In this document: positions 60,160 to 64,000 of the stretch, in pieces
How positions within the stretch are numbered: the first letter of the stretch is position 1
How the letters are laid out: each line of letters begins with the position of its first letter
Assembly (NCBI GenBank): GCA_964252015.1
Contig: CAXULW010000009.1
Location: 62,001-126,000, forward strand
DNA length: 64,000 nucleotides
Source: CAXSBR01 sp964252015
GTDB taxonomy: Bacteria > Actinomycetota > Actinomycetes > Mycobacteriales > Jatrophihabitantaceae
Reading direction: 5' to 3'
Translations under genes and position numbers: made by a program
The notes under the pieces: generated by a model
Database searches by the model: none
The model's input: the letters and a program-made list of their open reading frames with translations, nothing else
What the model was told of the DNA's origin: nothing

Positions 60160-61320
60160 GTGACCGATGTAACCCACTGCCCATGCCGGCGGATAGAACG
60201 CGCCGAGGCGGGGACCCGGGTCTTGCTGTCCACCCGCGTCAGCCACACCCACACCGTGCTGCGCTCCACGCTTGCCGACCTCGGCGTCTCACCCGGGCAA
60301 CGAGGTCCCGGGCTGCTCGAACTGGTCACCGGCGACTCGGCGGTGCTGTTGAGCACCGTCCGGGCCCAGCTGTCCTCGACCGAGGCCGCCGAGGTGCGCG
60401 TCGTCGTGCTCGGCGACGGTGCCGCCGCTGATGACGACGCCCTGCTGCGGGCCGCGTTCACCGCCCCTACCCTGGCCCAGTTCTCGGCCCGGGTGGAGCA
60501 TGCCGATCTGCTCCCGCTGTTCGCCGACGAACTGAATGCCTTCCGCTCGGTCTACCAGCCCATCGTGTCGCTGCGCCCAGGCGACGACCATGCGGTCGTC
60601 GGGTACGAGGCGTTGCTGCGGGCGACTGGTGCGAACGGGCCGGTGTTCCCGGACCAGCTGTTCGCGGCCGCAGCCGACGCAGGCTGGTTGCACGTGCTGG
60701 ACCGCATCGGTCGCACCTCGGCCATTCGCGGAGCGGCCGGCTGGCTCGGTGACAAGTTGCTGTTCGTCAACTTCGTCCCGACCACGATCTACCGGCCTGA
60801 GGTCTGCCTGCGCACCACCACGCAGGCCGCGGTAGAGGCCGGGGTGCGCCTCGATCAGCTCGTGTTCGAGGTCACCGAAGGCGAGCACGTCGCCGACGTC
60901 GACCACCTCGCCGACGTGTTCGACTACTACCGGCGCGGCGGGGCCATGGTCGCACTGGATGATCTCGGCGCCGGCTACTCCTCGCTGAACATGCTGGTCC
61001 GGTTGCAGCCTGACGTCGTCAAGCTGGACAAGGACATCGTGCAGGCGCTGCCGGGATTGCTGAGTCGGTCCGTCATCGCGGCGGTCGTGGCCATGACCCA
61101 TAGCTACGGCGGGCGGGTGGTCGCGGAGTGCATCGAGACCGCGGAGCAGGCCGACGCCGCACGCGAGCTGGGCGTGGACCTGGGTCAAGGTTGGTTCTTC
61201 GGCCGGCCCGAAGAGCGGGAACGGCCCCCGCATGAGACGGCGCACGTGCGAGCGGGTCCGGCCAGCCCGGTACACGAGGGAATCGACCTCGACATCGCGC
61301 TACCGGCCGTCCACGCCTGA
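60160..61320 (+). CDS. EAL-domain c-di-GMP phosphodiesterase
   Basis: A 386-residue cytoplasmic protein with an N-terminal region of about 110 residues, containing CPCRRIERAE, and a C-terminal EAL domain (about 120-360). The EAL domain has VGYEALLRA, LFVNFVPTTIY, FEVTEGE, DDLGAGYSSLN and AECIETAEQ, so the metal- and substrate-binding residues appear intact. It should hydrolyse c-di-GMP. The GTG at 60160 lies seven bases after AAGGAG; a GTG at 60139 is a weaker choice, and the frame from 59167 is an artefact that reads through folP2. The N-terminal part has no recognised fold. Confidence 0.85.
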   Translation: MTDVTHCPCRRIERAEAGTRVLLSTRVSHTHTVLRSTLADLGVSPGQRGPGLLELVTGDSAVLLSTVRAQLSSTEAAEVRVVVLGDGAAADDDALLRAAFTAPTLAQFSARVEHADLLPLFADELNAFRSVYQPIVSLRPGDDHAVVGYEALLRATGANGPVFPDQLFAAAADAGWLHVLDRIGRTSAIRGAAGWLGDKLLFVNFVPTTIYRPEVCLRTTTQAAVEAGVRLDQLVFEVTEGEHVADVDHLADVFDYYRRGGAMVALDDLGAGYSSLNMLVRLQPDVVKLDKDIVQALPGLLSRSVIAAVVAMTHSYGGRVVAECIETAEQADAARELGVDLGQGWFFGRPEERERPPHETAHVRAGPASPVHEGIDLDIALPAVHA

Positions 61321-61333
61321 GCCCGGTCCACTC

Positions 61334-61385
61334 CGCGCCCCTGAGGGACGCGATCGGGGCTCGGGCAACGTCCCTCGCGGGCGCG
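61334..61385. terminator. Bidirectional hairpin between the EAL and GDH genes
   Basis: CGCGCCCCTGAGGGACG and CGTCCCTCGCGGGCGCG pair over 17 positions with two mismatches around an 18-nt loop. It lies between the converging stops at 61320 and 61401. Confidence 0.7.
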
Positions 61386-61400
61386 AAGTCGGGAAGCGGG

Positions 61401-64000
61401 CTAAGTGGGCAAGCCGCGCATGACCCGCAGCGCGACCGACAATGTCGCCAGGTCGGGGGTTTCCCGGCCGAGCGCCTCGGCCACGGTGCCGCGGGTCCGA
61501 GACACCCGCTCGCTGTTGCGCTGCTCCCACTGCGCCATCCGCTCCGGCGCGGGCAAGGCCGGGTCGGTCGCGCGCAGCACGGACAGCGTGATCGAGGCCA
61601 GCGCGGCGTAGACGTCGTGACGTAGCGCCGCCCGGGCCAGGGCCGACCAGCGATCGTCGCGGGGCAGGGCGGTGATGGCGGTCAGCATCCGGTCGACGCT
61701 GAAGTGTTCCGACAGCGCGAAGTGCAGATCGGCCACTTCCTGGGCCGGCCGGCCGCTCGTCTCGGCAATCTCGACCACGTCCAGCAGCAGGAACGAGGTG
61801 AGCAGCGTCGCTACCCGGATGGCCAGTGCCTGCGGCATACCGAGGTTGACCAGGCGCGCGGTGTCGTCGGCCAGCGTCTGGCGTTCGTCGCCGCGGAGCA
61901 GGTTGATGATGTCCGGGGAGAGCGCGCGCACGGTCGGGCGGAACCGTTCGATCTCGGCACCCAGGTCGGAGATCGGGTAGCGCACGTCGATCAGCCAACG
62001 GGTCACCCGGTCGACCATGCGGCGGATGTCGAAGTAGGCCGCGTCCTGAGCCTCGGTGGAGACGACGTTGTCCAGGGCCTCGATCTCGCCCCAGATCTGC
62101 TCCAGGTCGAACACCTGCCGGGCCACCACGTAGGACCGTGCGACCTCGGCCGCCTCCGTCCCCGCCTCTTCCAGCGCGCGGAACACGAACGTCGTCCCGG
62201 CCCGATTGACCATGTCGTTGACGACGCTGGTGGTGATGATCTCCCGGCTCAGCGGGTGGCTGGTGAGGTCGTCGGCGAAGCGGGCCGCGATCGACTGCGG
62301 GAAGTACGAGCTGAGCGCGCGGGCGAACCAGGGCTCGTCGGGCAGCCCGGACGACTCGAGCTCCTGGGTCAACGTGATCTTGACGTAGGCGGCGAGCACG
62401 GCCAGCTGCGGAGAAACGAGCCCGAGCCCGCCGGTGTCGAGCTGGGCCATCTCCTTGTCCGTGGGCAGGAATTCGAGCGCGCGGTCCAGGTGCCCGGATC
62501 GTTCCAGGTCGCGGACGAGGCGTCGGTAGACCGACACCATCGGCGCGGCCAGCCGCCGCTCCAGCCCGAGCAGGACGTTCTGCTCGTAGTTGTCCGTGAG
62601 GACGTCCTCGGCCACCTCGTCCGTCGCGGCGGCCAGCATCGGGTTGCGGTCCGCGGACGCGAGCGACCCGGCGGCGACCATCCGGTCGAGCAGGATCTTG
62701 ATGTTGACCTCGTGGTCGGAGGTGTCGACGCCGGCCGAGTTGTCGATGGCGTCGGTGTTGATGCCGCCCCCGGCGCGGGCGAACTCGATCCGCCCGAGCT
62801 GGGTGCAACCCAGGTTGCCGCCCTCACCGATCACCCGGGCGCGCAGGTCGGTCGCGTCGGCGCGCAGGGCGTCGTTGGCCTTGTCGCCCACCTGCGCGTC
62901 GGACTCGGTCGAGGCCTTGACGTAGGTGCCGATGCCGCCGTTCCACAGCAGATCGACGTCGGCGACCAGGATCGCGTGCATGAGCTGGAGCGGGGTGAGG
63001 GCAGTCGTGCCCGGGGCCAGTGCCAACGCGGCCGCGACCTGGGCCGAGATCGGGACCGACTTGACCGTGCGCGGGTAGACCCCGCCACCGTCGGAAATCA
63101 GCGCCGGGTTGTAGTCGGCCCACGACGAGCGCGGCAGCTCGAACAGCCGGCGCCGCTCGGCGAAGGAGACCGCCGCGTCCGGGTCGGGGTCGAGGAAGAT
63201 GTGGCGGTGGTCGAACGCGGCCACCAGGCGGATGTGCTCGGACAGCAGCATGCCGTTGCCGAACACGTCACCCGACATGTCACCCACACCGACCACGGTG
63301 AAGTCCTCGCGCTGGGTGTCCAACCCGCGTTCGCGGAAGTGGTAGCGCACCGACTCCCACGCCCCGCGCGCGGTGATGCCCATGGCCTTGTGGTCGTAGC
63401 CGACCGAGCCGCCCGAAGCGAACGCGTCGCCGAGCCAGAAGCCGCGGCGCACCGCGATGGCGTTGGCGATGTCGGAGAACGTCGCCGTGCCCTTGTCCGC
63501 AGCCACGACCAGGTACGGGTCGTCAGCGTCGTAGCGCACCACCTGGGGCGGCGCTTCGATCACCTGGTCCGTGCCCGTGGTGACGTAGTTGTCGGTGACG
63601 TCGAGCAGGCTGGAGATGAACGTGCGGTAGCAGTCGATCGCCTCGGCGGTCAGGGCCTCTCGGTCTGCGGTGTCGGCCGGTGGCCGTTTGACCACGAAAC
63701 CGCCCTTGGCGCCGACGGGGACGATGACGGCGTTCTTGACCATCTGGGCCTTGACCAGGCCGAGGACCTCGGTGCGAAAATCCTCGCGCCGGTCCGACCA
63801 GCGCAACCCGCCGCGGGCGACCAGCCCGAACCTCAGGTGCACGCCTTCGACCCGCGGCGAGTAGACCCAGATCTCGAACGCGGGCCGGGGTTCGGGCAGG
63901 CCGTCGACCCGGTGTGGGTCGAGCTTGAACGCGACCGCCGGGCGGATCGCCTCCTCGGCCGCGGTCGTCCGGGTCGAGTCGGTCGCCTCCTCCGTTGCGG
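61401..64000 (-). CDS. gdh: NAD-specific glutamate dehydrogenase, large type (C-terminal part, cut by window edge)
   Basis: At least 866 residues of a roughly 1,600-residue large NAD-GDH; the frame stays open to the right edge, so the start lies outside. Reading in, EIWVYSPRVEGVHLRFGLVA precedes the ARGGLRWSDRREDFRTEVL block. The catalytic part then shows KAQMVKNAVIVPVGAKGGF (substrate Lys), VGVGDMSGDVFGNGML, DPDPD and RRVIGEGGNLGCTQ-like RVIGEGGNLGCTQLGRIE. The enzyme oxidises glutamate to 2-oxoglutarate. No internal break is seen. Its stop faces the EAL gene across a hairpin. Confidence 0.93.
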   Translation of the reverse strand, partial: ATEEATDSTRTTAAEEAIRPAVAFKLDPHRVDGLPEPRPAFEIWVYSPRVEGVHLRFGLVARGGLRWSDRREDFRTEVLGLVKAQMVKNAVIVPVGAKGGFVVKRPPADTADREALTAEAIDCYRTFISSLLDVTDNYVTTGTDQVIEAPPQVVRYDADDPYLVVAADKGTATFSDIANAIAVRRGFWLGDAFASGGSVGYDHKAMGITARGAWESVRYHFRERGLDTQREDFTVVGVGDMSGDVFGNGMLLSEHIRLVAAFDHRHIFLDPDPDAAVSFAERRRLFELPRSSWADYNPALISDGGGVYPRTVKSVPISAQVAAALALAPGTTALTPLQLMHAILVADVDLLWNGGIGTYVKASTESDAQVGDKANDALRADATDLRARVIGEGGNLGCTQLGRIEFARAGGGINTDAIDNSAGVDTSDHEVNIKILLDRMVAAGSLASADRNPMLAAATDEVAEDVLTDNYEQNVLLGLERRLAAPMVSVYRRLVRDLERSGHLDRALEFLPTDKEMAQLDTGGLGLVSPQLAVLAAYVKITLTQELESSGLPDEPWFARALSSYFPQSIAARFADDLTSHPLSREIITTSVVNDMVNRAGTTFVFRALEEAGTEAAEVARSYVVARQVFDLEQIWGEIEALDNVVSTEAQDAAYFDIRRMVDRVTRWLIDVRYPISDLGAEIERFRPTVRALSPDIINLLRGDERQTLADDTARLVNLGMPQALAIRVATLLTSFLLLDVVEIAETSGRPAQEVADLHFALSEHFSVDRMLTAITALPRDDRWSALARAALRHDVYAALASITLSVLRATDPALPAPERMAQWEQRNSERVSRTRGTVAEALGRETPDLATLSVALRVMRGLPT

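Noticed and set aside
59167..61320. A 717-residue frame that looks like a fusion to the EAL domain
   Set aside because: The first half reads folP2 out of phase and is Arg/Gly/Pro-rich noise. The EAL protein has a clear start with AAGGAG at 60160.

Overview
The window is ordinary-looking chromosomal DNA of a high-GC actinobacterium. Family content points to Actinomycetota: the fhaA-fhaB-pstP-rodA-pbpA-pknB cell-wall and signalling cluster, DUF4193, DUF2630, DUF3072 and DUF6191 proteins, a 13E12-type HNH protein, an F420/LLM-type oxidoreductase, two GAF-ANTAR regulators, a large NAD-glutamate dehydrogenase and a FolP2-type pterin-synthase paralogue. The absence of pknA from the cluster and the overall mix suggest a Frankia/Nakamurella/Jatrophihabitans-like lineage, but the sequence does not settle the genus. 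Coding density is high, with frequent GTG starts and 1-4 bp overlaps. I see no prophage, integrase, transposase, rRNA or CRISPR array.

Layout: 0.1-5.4 kb holds a tRNA-Ser(UGA), a beta-phosphoglucomutase-like HAD enzyme coupled to a GH65 disaccharide phosphorylase, citrate synthase and a small VOC protein. 5.5-15.6 kb holds an S53 (sedolisin) peptidase, a DUF2630 protein and the FHA/PP2C/SEDS/PBP/Ser-Thr-kinase operon. 15.8-26.3 kb holds a tRNA-Leu(CAG), two GAF-ANTAR proteins, an SMP-30-type lactonase with an aldo/keto reductase, a secreted nuclease, an MFS exporter divergent from a MarR regulator, an LLM oxidoreductase and a glutamate-cysteine-ligase-like protein. 26.4-36.4 kb is an accessory stretch: 13E12 HNH, DUF3072, ACC deaminase plus cupin, a C39-like possible cysteine protease, Dps, DDAH, an APC permease, and an ABC-F ATPase preceded by a 34-codon leader ORF.

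36.4-53.3 kb is a discontinuous surface-glycan region. It contains a GT-C-like DUF6541 membrane protein, a flippase-like membrane protein, two DegT/DnrJ aminotransferases, a Gfo/Idh dehydrogenase, two GT4 glycosyltransferases, a hexapeptide acyltransferase and an NAD-dependent sugar epimerase. It is interrupted by a quinone oxidoreductase, a decayed SDR/hydrolase scar, DUF4193, a GNAT, a PIN-domain remnant, an alpha/beta hydrolase and a GGDEF-EAL protein. 53.4-64 kb carries HtrA, DUF6191 and a membrane protein, an Fpg/Nei glycosylase, a rhodanese, GDPD, an RsbW-like ATPase, FolP2, an EAL phosphodiesterase, and the C-terminal part of an NAD-glutamate dehydrogenase that runs off the right edge.

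No clear new multi-gene system is visible. The best leads are the leader ORF overlapping the ABC-F start, the C39-like protein divergent from acdS, the repeat-bearing FhaA and DUF6541 proteins, the deletion scar at 43.3 kb, and a near-ideal leaderless promoter on the HNH gene.
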